From: Macrosoma leucophasiata
Taxonomy: Eukaryota; Arthropoda; Insecta; Lepidoptera; Hedylidae
Assembly: GCA_036365455.1 (NCBI GenBank)
Contig: JAWQUS010000011.1
Coordinates: 6,344,001-6,408,000, forward strand
Length of the DNA stretch: 64,000 nt
Direction: 5' to 3'
Shown here: positions 10,838 through 21,300 of the stretch, piece by piece
How positions within the stretch are numbered: the stretch's first letter is position 1
How the letters are laid out: the number at the start of each line of letters is the position of its first letter
Notes under the pieces: generated by a model
What the model saw: only the letters and a program-made list of their open reading frames with translations
Databases searched by the model: none
Told to the model about the DNA's origin: nothing
Made by a program: the position numbers and the translations under genes

Positions 10838-11025
10838 TGCTATCGATAGATAGCAGTCGTTAAACCTTGTAGAAGGCCTTATGGGCTGAAAACATCCGAC
10901 AACGGGTTGGACACTAACCCTTATCTCCACCAACCTGCATTGGAGCAGCGTGGGGGGAGTAAACTCCAGGCGTCCTCGAAAAAGGAGAGAGACAGGTGCC
11001 CAGCAGTGGGACGTTTCAAGGGTTG
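10838..11025 (+). mobile_element. RTE-type LINE 3' fragment (second LINE family)
   Basis: It contains 'ggccttatgggctg', 'aacctgcattggagcagcgt' and 'gtgcccagcagtgggacgt', the characteristic 3' end of a widespread lepidopteran LINE (family knowledge, probably RTE). All ORFs are gone. Confidence 0.6.
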
Positions 11026-11095
11026 CCATTATAAAGAATCAACTACACAGATTTAAACCTTATATTTCTTAGCGTGGGGCTGAATGTTTTTAATA

Positions 11096-11315
11096 TATTT
11101 TTTTTATTGTAGGTAAATTAAATGAATACTGTAGCCTATAAACACATAAACATTGACAATACTTGATTTGACTTTGACTTATGCTTCTGTGCCGGAAATT
11201 ACGATTCATTGATGTCAATGTATGTTAATGGGAAGTGTTAATACATCATCCCGCGTTTACGTAATGTAGTGGCTCGCATCAATCGGGTGCAGCTGCGATG
11301 CATCACCTCGCTATA
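11096..11315 (-). repeat. Decayed family A repeat
   Basis: Remnants in order are 'tgtagcctataaacac', 'tatgcttctgtgccggaaat' and 'gtagtggctcgcatcaatcg'. The last phrase recurs at about 13800-13870 beside another family A copy, so the two share a diverged extension. Confidence 0.4.
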
Positions 11316-11598
11316 ATTCCAGATAATGGGTGCTATATAAAATCATTATTTTACGTGAAATATCGAAAAATACGATAAATTTTTGAAGTGAAACTCACGC
11401 TCCATGATATTAAAACATGAAAGTATAATTAAATTCAACGGATGTGACCCACCATTAACGAGTTTGTGAGATATATATTTACATCTGGTACGGGTTTGCT
11501 ATTTATTCGAACTTTTTTGGAATGAGATAAAGTTTACTACAACTTGAATGAAATTGAAAGTATGGGTCAAGCGACAATAATTCGCATGACAGTAAAAA

Positions 11599-11685
11599 AA
11601 CGCAACTTCACACCTGTATTCGCCGAAGGCGTAGGTAAGGGTCAATGCATTTAGGCATAAACACACTGCGGACACTCCGCTAAAA
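11599..11685 (-). repeat. D3/RTE-type tail fragment
   Basis: The motifs 'aacttcacacctgtattcgc' and 'cgaaggcgtaggtaagggtc' match the tail of the SINE at 43491-43817. Confidence 0.5.
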
Positions 11686-11763
11686 TTCCATACAAACGCT
11701 TAATTTGGTCTCTATTACACAGACATCAATCAGTGACGTGTATTTTATTTACACGTGCACCTG

Positions 11764-11868
11764 TGTGCGTAGCACATAGAAAATACCAAACGTCGCCCAT
11801 AAGAGGGGAGGAGGTTGGGTGATGCGGGTAAATCGGACCGGACGTCGAAGTGTCCATTCTATACATAT
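11764..11868 (+). repeat. ~100-bp repeat, inverted partner of 18955-19052
   Basis: The text 'gtcgcccataagaggggagg', 'aggttgggtgatgcgggtaa' and 'gacgtcgaagtgtccattct' recurs on the other strand at 18955-19052. No tRNA or coding signal is visible. Confidence 0.6.
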
Positions 11869-12003
11869 TCAGACAAGACAGCAAATATTTACAGTTCGCA
11901 GGTTACGTTTAGGCCCACGTAATAGGTTGCAAGCCTATTGACATCTCCGGGCACATAACCAAAATCCGAGGGTGGTACTGAGAAACCCTCAGAAAATCTT
12001 CTC

Positions 12004-12198
12004 ATATACCTATATAAAAATGAATGTTTGTCTGTATGTCCTTTATAGAATCGTATACTACGCATTTGATCATGTGATGATCTTTAGCAAAGTTGTTGTA
12101 TGAGTCCACGAAGGTTTCTGAGTTGGCAAATTCGACAAATGGCGCCACTGAGTTTTTTTAGCTGGCGGCGTAGCAACGCGCGCAGGGTTCAGCTAGTG
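12004..12198 (+). mobile_element. Helitron-like element (CAGCTAGT end)
   Basis: It begins 'atacctatataaaaatgaat', continues with 'gtttgtctgtatgtccttta', and ends 'gcgcgcagggttcagctagt'. It shares the CTAG terminus with family B but has a different interior. Confidence 0.55.
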
Positions 12199-12259
12199 AA
12201 AAATAAAATCTTTTGTTTTACTTTGTCTGGAATTGGATTTAACAATTAATTTAATCTAT

Positions 12260-12471
12260 GACGACCCTGTTGGTCCAGCGGTGTGATATGACCGTTTGAT
12301 TCGAAGGGTCGCGGGTTCGATCCCCGCACCGGGACAAATGTTTGTATGGCCTACAGATATTTGTTTCGGGTCTGGGTGTTCGTGTACGTGTTGTTTGTAT
12401 ATAACGGCACCCACGACACAGGTTTCCTACTGTGGGGCTGTGAGTGTAAGCGTTTTTTATTTTATTTATTT
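12260..12471 (+). repeat. tRNA-headed SINE, full copy (family D2)
   Basis: The tRNA-like head occupies about 12260-12332, with D-arm words 'ttggtccagcggtgtgat' and T-arm 'cgcgggttcgatccccgcac'. The body follows ('cctacagatatttgtttcgg', 'gtgtacgtgttgtttgtata', 'cccacgacacagg', 'tgtggggctgtgagtgtaag'), ending in a T-rich run. It matches 8308-8509 in inverted orientation. No clear target duplication was found. Confidence 0.8.
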
Positions 12472-13212
12472 CATTGGGAAGATCTAGAGATGAAGTATAA
12501 CACACCTTTATCTGTAATAGTCCCCGTTTCGGTGATCGATCTAAGAACGCCAGCGTGGAAGTGGTTTCGGCTAACTCTAGGCCTATGAGACAGTTGATAT
12601 TAAAATTTTAGAGCAATATTCCATTTTCGGACCGAATTTCTAGATTCAAAATTTCTTACTTTACATTGCAGTCGTACGTCTTACTGATGTATATAATCAC
12701 ATCAATTTTTGTTACTGTGGACGCTCTAACGAAACTCATCTCGCGCGTATTTTTAAATAACACGAATCAATCAAAAACAGCCGCGGCCGCGGCGTACCTA
12801 TCGAGTCGTTATAATAATTGCATATGGTGTAAAATAATTATTTTCCATCGGATGTTGAAATATTAAATTTAAATATTATATGCACAATTTTTCATATGAA
12901 TCTCGCGCGTGACGACAGTAAAATTTCAGAGGTGAAATTTCTGGAACGGTTATGACGTTCACTGTGCCACGTCACCTGAGTTCACACTACACTACACAGC
13001 TACTACAGCGCTGCTGTAGTGACTTCGTCGTGTCTCTGCCGATCTTTTCACAACTAAAATTAGGGAAATGTTCAAAGTTAAATGTCGTAATAGATAGTTA
13101 CCAAAAGCTATATTCGGCCGAGATTGAATTTTTATTATTTTCTAATAGGGGGCGTAGAAAACTATTACCAATCGCAAAACTTTTATGGTTTGCCTTTATA
13201 GTATTATTTTTA
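12472..13212. other. Unassigned sequence
   Basis: No gene recognised. A short GC-rich CCGCGGCCGCGGC run at about 12781-12793 is the only local feature. Confidence 0.5.
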
Positions 13213-13340
13213 TATTTCGCAATAACACATGCGAGTGAACTTTAGAAAAATGGGAAAGAAAAATTTGACTCCGGGCAGGAATTGAACATGCGACCTCAGG
13301 ATAACCAGTCCAGCCGCTTCACCACTAAGCTACCGACCTT
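13213..13340 (-). repeat. D1 SINE, short copy
   Basis: On the minus strand a tRNA-like head (13260-13340: 'taaggtcggtagcttagtgg', 'ggctggactggttatcctga', 'caattcctgcccggagtcaa') runs directly into the tail (13213-13258: 'cactcgcatgtgttattgcg'). This copy shows that head and tail belong together. Confidence 0.7.
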
Positions 13341-13361
13341 AAATCGGTTAAAAATAATAAA

Positions 13362-13624
13362 GGCCTAAGGTGTTATACCTCTGTGCCGGAAATTACAGGG
13401 CCGTACATTACCACCTGACCGGAACATGATAGTGCTGAACTAGTGTTCAGCACTATCATGTTCCGGTCAGGAACATGATAGTGCTGAACACATAAAAAAA
13501 AATCAAATGTATTGATTTTTTTTTATGTTTTATAAAAATGGTAGTCCATTTAGCGGCAAGTATATTAGGTAATGCGGTGGTGCCTACGCCCGCGAGCTCC
13601 GTCACTAGAGTTCTACCAATAGTA
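13362..13624 (-). repeat. Family A repeat carrying an internal foldback insertion
   Basis: It covers family A from 'gcctaaggtgttatacctct' to 'tagagttctaccaatagtaa'. The internal 'ctgaccggaacatgatagtg' segment is repeated three times (two direct, one inverted) and followed by an A/T palindrome (13491-13527). The A-rich third is missing. Confidence 0.7.
13415..13470. repeat. Perfect 26-bp inverted repeat, 4-nt loop
   Basis: Arms 13415-13440 and 13445-13470 are exact reverse complements around TAGT. The arms are family A sequence, so the hairpin arose by inverted duplication inside the repeat. Confidence 0.9.
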
Positions 13625-14802
13625 AAAGTGATTTGTTTCTAACCTTTAAGATAAATATATGTCTTAAACCTTAATGCGGTGGTGCCTATGCCCTCGAGCG
13701 CCTACACTAGTACTCTACCATCAAGTAGATGATTCTTTTCTACTTCAGTGTATAATATAATACCTATAGGGCAATTAAAACAATGCAAGTTCATGTGGAA
13801 GATCTGAATACATCATCCCGGCCGGGTGATTATGGAGTGGCTCGCATCAATCACGAGCAGCTGCGGTGCAAGACGCCGGCATCATTAACTCACAGTGGTA
13901 TTTCATATACCACACACGTTTATTTCCTTTGAACATTGCAAGAAGTGTATAATTTTCAACGTTAAAAGTGGCAAAACGCATCGGCCCTGGTGTGGCACCT
14001 CCATTTTTGTTGTTAACAAGCAATTTATCATCTCGTTCATTATGCTACCAGGGACATCCATCTTTCTCAATCGAATCATACCTACGTATCGCAAAAGAAC
14101 TGTAAACTCTTCGATGTCCATTTGAAACTGACAAACCTAGTGTTTGTTTCGGTGTTTCTCGCTTGAGTCTTCAGTCGCGCGTCTTGAGCTACTCAAGACG
14201 CGAGACTGATCGTGGCCCCATACTGTCCTAATGAAATAAGGCCTCTAGAACAGCAATGAAATATGCCACGCACATTTCTTTCTCACTCAAACAAGACATT
14301 ATGAACCCCGAGCGATAACGTTAACAATATACACGTGTGAACAGTTTGGCAGCCGAGGCACGAGTTTGCGTCATCTGCACCTAATTTATATGGCGACGGC
14401 TCCCAGAATTGGGAATTTGAAAATAAAAAATGTATTGATTTTTTTTTATGTTTTATAAAACTTGGTTATTAATTATATTGATGTGTCATGCGAAAAACTT
14501 TTTTTCATTTAAAATCACGTGTCTATGAACGCGCCACGATTGGTTACCCCTAATTGTGACGTCATAATGTTATAGCTGTTCAAGAATAGTACAGCATTTA
14601 CGGCAATAACCTACATGTGACTTGACAATAATATCGAAATTGCTAAAAATTTGTTAGTTGATTCCGTGTAGGTATGTGTGACAAAGGATTTATAAAGGCA
14701 AGGTCTGATAATATTCCTGATGTTGATATATTTATGACAACCAATTTTTGACTAATGATGTTCGGTTCAATTCTGCTTAAGTTCGAAAGTAAGTAAGTTT
14801 AA
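13625..14802. other. Unassigned sequence with short repeats
   Basis: It holds a decayed family A end (13672-13728: 'gcggtggtgcctatgccctc'), a 'ctcgcatcaatcacgagcag' phrase related to 11280-11300, a hairpin at 14172-14208, and a second copy (14426-14464) of the 'tgtattgatttttttttatg' word from 13508-13527. Opposing open frames at 13895-14125 carry no recognisable domain. Confidence 0.45.
14172..14208. repeat. 17-bp inverted repeat with 3-nt loop
   Basis: Arms cagtcgcgcgtcttgag (14172-14188) and ctcaagacgcgagactg (14192-14208) pair with one mismatch. Confidence 0.8.
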
Positions 14803-15139
14803 TCTATACATCTATACAAATAAATAAAAATGGAGTGTCTATTTGTAATATTAAAATAACCGCTTTTTACTAAACGCATATGTATGTATACACGGTACAT
14901 ATACCAAAACAACATTTTTTTTACAATTTTGTCTGTCTGTCTGTCTGTCTGCCTGTTTGGCGAGGCTAATCTATGGAACGGTTGGACCTATTTTGACCAG
15001 ACTTTCACTGGCAGATAGCTGATGCGATAAGGAGTAACTTAGGCTACTTTTATACTAGCGTAGCGGCCACGACTTCATCCGGGTAAATACTGAACAATCA
15101 TATTTTTTCTCACGTGGACGAAGTCGCGGGCACAGCTAG
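14803..15139 (+). mobile_element. Helitron-like element (family B), complete-looking copy
   Basis: It starts 'tctatacatctatacaaata' (TC 5' end), includes 'aataaccgctttttactaaa', a (TGTC)n run at about 14932-14952, 'gcgataaggagtaacttagg' and 'gtcgcgggcacagctag' (CTAG 3' end). It matches 40837-41412 in inverted orientation, except that the latter has three tandem internal blocks where this copy has one. It has no ORF, so it is non-autonomous. Confidence 0.65.
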
Positions 15140-16754
15140 TAAGTAATAAATAATGTTTTGAAATACTCGTACATACATCGAAATTATCTTCACAACAAAA
15201 AAAATTGATTTTGTTTTTGGATTATCACGGTGCACTGCTTGAAACCATTTATTACGACGTTCTTCATCTTGGGGAACATTTAAAAACATTTGTTTTTGTA
15301 GTATTCGTACATAATGGTACAAAACAAGTACGATAACTTTTAAGATTCGACATTTTCAATATAAATTTGTGTTTTTATATCAATGTCAACAGAATTAATT
15401 AGATCAAAACACTGTACGTATTGTCTCTGTATCAATTGCTATGAGTGAAAACTAACATTATGACGTCACATGCACTCGGGTTTGTTCGGGAGCTGTCGGC
15501 GTGTCTTCGGTACTGGATTCAAAAACTTATTTTTATTTTGATATAAAATATGAATTATTGCAAAAAAATAAATAGTTTTGTTATAAAACTTAGGTATATA
15601 CATATAATCTTTCTATTTATCGCCAAAATTTTTTTTTTTTCAAAAACCCAATTCCTTAGCGATTATCACAATTTACATTTCACGTTTACTGAGCTAACCG
15701 CTGAGAAAATACGATATTTGAGTAAAGGTTTTTTATTTCACGACGGTACAACCATAACGAAAAATGTATATTTGCGGAGTGCTCTCACTTTGGGCTATCT
15801 ATCCAGCGCCAAGAACCACACCTCATTTATATGGTTGAAATGGTATTACACAGTCCTCTCGCTTACATAATGAAGAACTGTAATTGGTTGAATTGTTTGT
15901 TACACTTTTATAATTTTGTAAAAACTCAAGCAGTTAACATTGGAAATATTTGAAAGATTTAGGAAACTTTTTAATATTTCGCCTCTGAGTTAGGAGTTGG
16001 GCGTCAGCCCAAAACGATTTGTTTAAATAAACAATATTGGATCGATTATTTACTGTACCTACTCACCAAACTAAAAATTAATTTAAGCTGTCTCAGTGTA
16101 TAACTAATTTTGAGAGCAGCATTGATGAGCAGCATCATGAATAGCTAAATGCCTGCATTATGGTCATATTGCATCGTCACATCAAATAAATCAATTGTGT
16201 AAGTATTAGGACATATTTGTGACACGAATCATCTGTAGGTGTATCTGATAAAATGATTATAAACACGGCTTATTTCTCACAATGAAGCAGCACAGCAGTC
16301 TATAGGCATCTTTTGGCACGGAATCTCCTTTCATGTTCTTAGCACAATCTACATTTGAACGACGTTAAATTACAATGCCAGCAGCCTTGACAAGACCAGT
16401 GTCTTGCTTGTTTGCCTGTTTCTGAAGAGCGTCAGTGCCAAACGTCCATTAGAAGTGTAATAAATAAAAATATATTGCATACCTCACCGTTTTTATTATT
16501 ACTGAGCAAATAATAAATATGCCCACAAATATTTAGGCCACCTACTTACCTACTTTTTTATTAACCCTTGATGGTATCCTACTCAGGTATACTTAAGACT
16601 TAAGATTTGAATTGTCCTAGCAATTTTTTGTTTACCTTTTTTTGCGACTACCGTAAATATAGGTAAGTTTCGCTAAGTATCATTATCCATACGTGGTTGC
16701 TTCGGAAGGTAACATAAAAGGTATCGTTCTGTATTTGTTTATCCAACAACCAAC
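15140..16754. other. Unassigned AT-rich sequence; intronic if the exon at 16755 is real
   Basis: No repeat recognised. A 106-codon open frame at 15550-15870 is AT-driven and featureless. If the minus-strand exon at 16755-17042 is genuine, this stretch lies in its first intron. Confidence 0.45.
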
Positions 16755-17042
16755 CTGAGAATGTGCCGCGCAGTACTCCGGCGTGGGCTGCCTGAAGGGG
16801 CTGTGCACGGGACAGGAGGCGTGTTGCGTGTGCTGCGCGTGCGGCATATGGTGTGCGTGCGCATGTCCGTGGTGCGCGTGCTGGTGCGCGTGCGCGGCGT
16901 GGGCGGCGTGGGCGTGAGCGTGGCGGTGCGCGAGCCTCGCCGGCTGCGGCGCATGCCGAGCGCACAAGTGCGTCGCGCTGCCATGATGCTCCGCCAGCGA
17001 CAGCGTCGAGCAGGACGGCCGCCAGTACCCGCCCTCCTCCAT
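16755..17042 (-). CDS. Candidate first coding exon, histidine-rich protein N-terminus (unidentified)
   Basis: I do not recognise the protein. The minus strand has an ATG at 17042-17040 and 96 codons up to a CAG/GT donor (last exon base 16755, intron GT at 16754-16753), so the exon ends in phase 0. Residues 1-20 are MEEGGYWRPSCSTLSLAEHH. Residues 35-75 are rich in His and Ala with repeated HAHAHA-type runs. Residues 76-96 are Cys/Pro-containing, ending TPEYCAAHSQ. Codons are strongly G/C-ending, unlike the AT-rich surroundings. The same frame is open further upstream to about 17177, so the true start could differ. The opposite strand is also open (16761-17375) but gives an Arg/Val-rich low-complexity product, so I prefer the minus strand. 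No downstream exon could be assigned in the window. It could also be a GC-rich non-coding exon. Confidence 0.45.
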
Positions 17043-17380
17043 GTCAGGCCCGGCCCCGACGGGGCATCGCGCCGCGCCACAGCACGCGCACCGCCTCGTG
17101 CACGTCAACGCATGCCGGCGCGCCTCGTGCGGGCACCAATCCTCGCGCTCGCGGCCCGACACCCTTTCCGCTGGCCCCTACCTCGCCTAGGGTCTCCGAC
17201 GCCCGGAAACCCGCCAGCCGCGCATCGTATCATCCGACTCAAACAGAACACTTTCCGGTTTGACACTTCCAACATAAACACTGGCACTGCACTGGACGAA
17301 GGTGCGGTTGTCGGTTATCACTGGTTCGCGCAACTTTGCATAGCAAACTGGGTAGCGTTTATAAAACACACGTGAAACTC
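17043..17380 (-). promoter_or_regulatory. GC-rich upstream region of the 16755 exon; possible promoter/5' UTR
   Basis: Sequence upstream of the candidate ATG stays GC- and CpG-rich to about 17220. On the minus strand a TATAAA word sits at 17363-17358, about 320 bp before the ATG, and cagtg words resembling insect initiators occur around 17280-17300. This is suggestive only. Confidence 0.3.
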
Positions 17381-17696
17381 GATTACTGCTTTATTTAATT
17401 ACGACGTCGACCTTTACGCAACATGAGGGCGGAATTTTGTGAAGTTTGATTGAATTTGTTTGAAGTTTTATTCAATTCCGATACAGGCAATTATCACTAA
17501 TTGTTGGATCGTTGTACGAAATCACGCAGTCTAGATTGCGGTTTGTGATAAATCAAACCGTATTACGGAACTGGAGTCAATATATATAGCGTTTGCAAAT
17601 GGGGAAGTGAACGATAGAGCAAATAACTAAGAGCGGATCAAATGTTAGTGCTAACAGCTCGCTATGCCGTTTACAAAGTTCCTCTTTACTAATTTT
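17381..17696. other. Unassigned sequence
   Basis: AT-rich sequence between the GC-rich block and a family A repeat; nothing recognised. Confidence 0.5.
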
Positions 17697-17985
17697 ACTG
17701 GTGGTAGAGCTCTAGTGACGGAGCTCGCGGGCGTAGGCACTACCGTATTACCTAATATACTTGCCGCTAAATGGTAGTGTTCAGCACTATCGTGTTCCGG
17801 TCAGGTGGTAATGTACGGCCCTGTAATTTCCGGCACAGAGGCATAACACCTTAGGCCTCAGGAGTGGTAACGCATCTGCATTTTGACCTCGGTCTTTGTG
17901 TGGGTGTCTATAGGCTGCAGTCATCACTTAACATCAATGTGAACTGCATGCTTGTTTGCCACTGCCGTAACATAAAAAAAATAAA
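17697..17985 (+). repeat. Family A repeat, best full-length copy
   Basis: It runs from 'actggtggtagagctctagt' through 'gcgggcgtaggcactaccgt', 'ttccggtcaggtggtaatgt', 'ggcataacaccttaggcctc', 'ctataggctgcagtcatcac' to 'gcttgtttgccactgccgta' and an A-rich tail. It is the clearest reference for family orientation. No ORF spans it. Confidence 0.75.
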
Positions 17986-18954
17986 AAAATACCGGCCTAG
18001 AAATTGGATTCGATTTCAATGTGTATGACTATTGCACGCTCAACAAGTTCTAAGTGGTAGAAAGTCAGTACTCTATTCCGCTGTAAATTGTTTGCAGAAG
18101 AAAACAACTACAACTTCCTCTTTGTTCAAAAACGATAACCAATGTAATGATTTCACAATATCATTTAAATTCCATAAAGAAAAGAAAGAAAGCCATAAAG
18201 ATTAACGCAAGTAACGCGACATGTTAATTCTCGTGAGAAAAAAAAAATTTCAATTAGTATCTACCGAGACCATAATAGGCACTAAAAATGGCAACCCTTT
18301 AAAAGCAAAATAACGCAAAGGACCGTATAATTGTGTCACTTAGTATTCCAAAAAACAATACGGCAACAGGAAGAATAGAAAACAATGCGAATTACGCGGC
18401 ACCAATCCATCCCGAGTCACATATGACTACAATTGAGTGGCTTTTGTAACAAAACATCCCACAGCCTTGTCCCTGTTGAACTGGGTCACAGATTTGCATC
18501 TAAAGCTGCCCTTTAGATCTCGAATAACGCAACTAAGCTTTATGAAAGAATAAAGTGGTTCAAGATTATAAAAATGAAATCTAGTTATTAGAAGATAAGG
18601 CAAACTTTAGTTTCGTGGTCCAAACAGTGCAAAAAAACATAACAGGAAAATCATAAATTATGAGCCAGTTACGGTTTGGATCGCGAAATAAAAACAATGG
18701 AATAATATTAATAATAGAAATTGTTTGACCAAATGATAGAATTGGTGAGATGTTTATACTCGTATATGCCAACTCAGTAAAATAGAATTACATTTCATCA
18801 CAACGTGTTTTACTCAACACAACTTTTAGATGACTAAATAAGAAATGTTTTGCAGTTTCAGTGACAGAGATTATATATTTTGGTGTGACACACCAAAACA
18901 TAGTCTAATCGCAAGTAGAGACTATATCCAGAGAATATGTACTACATAATACTA
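17986..18954. other. Unassigned AT-rich sequence
   Basis: No gene, RNA or repeat recognised. Confidence 0.5.
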
Positions 18955-19052
18955 CGTATAGAATGGACACTTCGACGTCCCGCCCGATTTTCCCGCATCA
19001 CCCAACCTCTTCCCCCCTTATGGGCGACGGTTGTTATTTTGTACGTGTGCTA
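18955..19052 (-). repeat. ~100-bp repeat, inverted partner of 11764-11868
   Basis: The words 'agaatggacacttcgacgtc', 'ccgcatcacccaacctcttc' and 'ccttatgggcgacg' are the reverse complement of the 11.8-kb copy. Confidence 0.6.
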
Positions 19053-19938
19053 TAACTAAGGATTACCATAAACATAATTTCTCCAGAACTGTACCAAATT
19101 AAAAAAGGTAAAACTTTATTTTTAAAAGTTTTTTAACCTGTTCAGGTTCTACTCCGGTCGATTTCTTACGAAAAATGTATAAATACAATACAAAAAACAT
19201 GAAATCTGAGGGTAGCAAGTAAACAAGAGCCATAACGTTAAAGATTCAACAATTTAAGCAAAGGATTGCGCGCACGATGTGCCGACTGTGTTAGCAAGGT
19301 CAATAAACAGGGAGCTCACGTGTGTGAGAAGCGGTATATTGGAATAATAAGGTACGAATCACGCAAGTCCCTAAGGCATTCGGATCTGCGGCAAGCCACA
19401 GGTCTTAGTGGCTAAGTGTTGGCCGAATTCAATTCCCCCTTCCCTTGTACTCCCTACTGAATCTATAAACGAACGAAACAAACACGATCCCAATTTTGAT
19501 TAACGCTTTATCAAGAACAAACACGAACGACTGTTAATTTACATCACGTTATGTACCTAGTATAATTTTTAATAACACTACCACGTTTCGGCAAAATAAT
19601 AAAAGTAAAGAAAAAAATTAAATGCTGAGCAATGAGCTGTGTGTAAGAACAAGGAAGACGTTAAAGGAGGAACATTTAGTACGCCGCCGTAAAAAGTTTT
19701 CATAATAATACTCACAAGTACAACATTATTTTCTCTTTAAATACTTTTTGCGCCATTCCGAAGTAATAATGCCAGCTGGGAGATACCTTATTTACGAGAC
19801 AGTTGTTAGCAATAGCTAATTTTATACTTTTCGCATTTAATTCACTAAGAAAGTACCTAATGAGTTGAATGCAAGAAACAACGCCATTAGGGTAAATATT
19901 CAATGTTCCTAGGAGTAACTCAAAAATAGTTTCGAGTA
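19053..19938. other. Unassigned sequence
   Basis: No supported feature; short frames only. Confidence 0.5.
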
Positions 19939-19973
19939 CCTTTTATTACAGCCTTGAAGGCTGTAATAAAAGG
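19939..19973. repeat. 17-bp perfect palindrome with 1-nt centre
   Basis: Arms 19939-19955 (ccttttattacagcctt) and 19957-19973 are exact reverse complements around a single G. Confidence 0.9.
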
Positions 19974-20097
19974 CGATCTAAAGGGGTCTCAGGTAATCGT
20001 ATATTCGTACAGACTTCCCGGTCGTCCATCTCACTCTTGGAAAGCATACACCAACGTGACGTGGTCACAGAATTCACAGATTATACGTAACTTAGTA

Positions 20098-20172
20098 GGT
20101 TCTTAGGTTGTCGCGAGCTACACTCATTGAAATAAAACTAGTTTTCGGGTTTATCTCGCGTAGTTATATTAA
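20098..20172 (+). repeat. Copy of the short element inserted at 38877
   Basis: The text 'gttcttaggttgtcgcgagc', 'tacactcattgaaataaaac' and 'ggtttatctcgcgta' shares both halves with the 38877-38994 insertion, but there the halves are rearranged relative to each other. The sequence continues into short 'aaactaaact' repeats. Confidence 0.5.
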
Positions 20173-21228
20173 ACTAAACTAAACTAAGACCTAAAGATAC
20201 AATTAGTAACTTTTGTGTTAATCCTGAACGCTACGCAAGACGTTTGCGAAATAGATGCAGGTAGCTGCACATAATAATTTTTGAAACTGCTGTCAGACAT
20301 ATGTCACATAGTCTGTCCGAGACGACGAAAGCTGAAAAGCAACCGAACTGTCGGGTTCGATCCTACATAACTTGTTCACGACTACCGAAGACATTCATAG
20401 GATGGCGGTGAACGCGATTCTTGAGATAAACTTCACCGTGATGTGCACGTCACAGTAATGCAACACAGTGGCCAGTGGGATCTTCAATGCGTACTAAACA
20501 TTCACGGTTATCACGCCTTTAAAAAGATGCTTTAACAAGAACCAAAACGAAACGAGCAGGCATGAAAACACGCGTACAAAGGCATGATGACCGATGTTCA
20601 ACAAAGCGAAATAGAGGCGCACTTAAAATTCCAACAAAACCGCACGAAAATGAGGTCTTAAGGAGAATGGGTTGCACCTAACATTAATTACCCGTGAGGC
20701 TGCAAACATAAAATATTCAAGTCGTGCACTCGCAAAGTATCCGCTAACTAAGCACGCTTTTAATTGGCGAGAGAAAAAAAAATCAATTCCGGCCTAAGCC
20801 GACTTATCGATCCGTTATGAACAATTATTCGGCTACAGGGAAAGGCGAAACTTTATTCGTAAATTGACTGGCCCCGGTTTCAATCTTTACGATTGGCCGT
20901 GTAATTATTGCTGGAGTACCTCTCGTTTACTGAGGCTTTTCGGCTTACCTTGAAGCAGTAGGTTTTTTAAGCTACCAGGATTAATTTCATTACAAAATTC
21001 ACACTCGCATTTAATTCCTTCCATGAATTTATTGACTGTAAACATGGAGAATAGGCTTTTCACGCTAGTAGCTAATTACGATTCACAGACTTATTCAAAT
21101 ATTACTTTGCTCAAAGCCGTTTTGAGTGAAGTTAGGAAAATATTTACATTTCTCTGTGTATTTCTATGACAAAAAGAGAACCCAATAACATTTAAGGAAC
21201 AAGACTTCTTCTCTCTCATGGATTCGAC
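20173..21228. other. Unassigned sequence
   Basis: Part of 20280-20400 ('gggttcgatcctacataact', 'ttgttcacgactaccgaaga') looks like interspersed repeat text, but I cannot name it. No exon was seen. Confidence 0.4.
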
Positions 21229-21300
21229 ACATAGAGCAACGCGGGCCACCGGTCGAAGCGGTCCGGTCCGCCGCGACCGGTGGCCTGCGTTGCTCTATGT
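21229..21300. repeat. 27-bp GC-rich inverted repeat, 18-nt loop
   Basis: Arms 21229-21255 and 21274-21300 pair with one mismatch (acatagagcaacgc...ccaccggtcg). They could be two abutting ends of an internally deleted MITE, or a structured RNA. No coding signal. Confidence 0.85.

Noticed and set aside
13895..14125. Opposed 72- and 76-codon frames
   Set aside because: Mutually antisense, no domain, next to decayed repeats; treated as chance.
16761..17375. 204-codon plus-strand frame over the GC-rich block
   Set aside because: Its Arg/Val/Ala-rich low-complexity product looks like antisense of the better-supported minus-strand exon.
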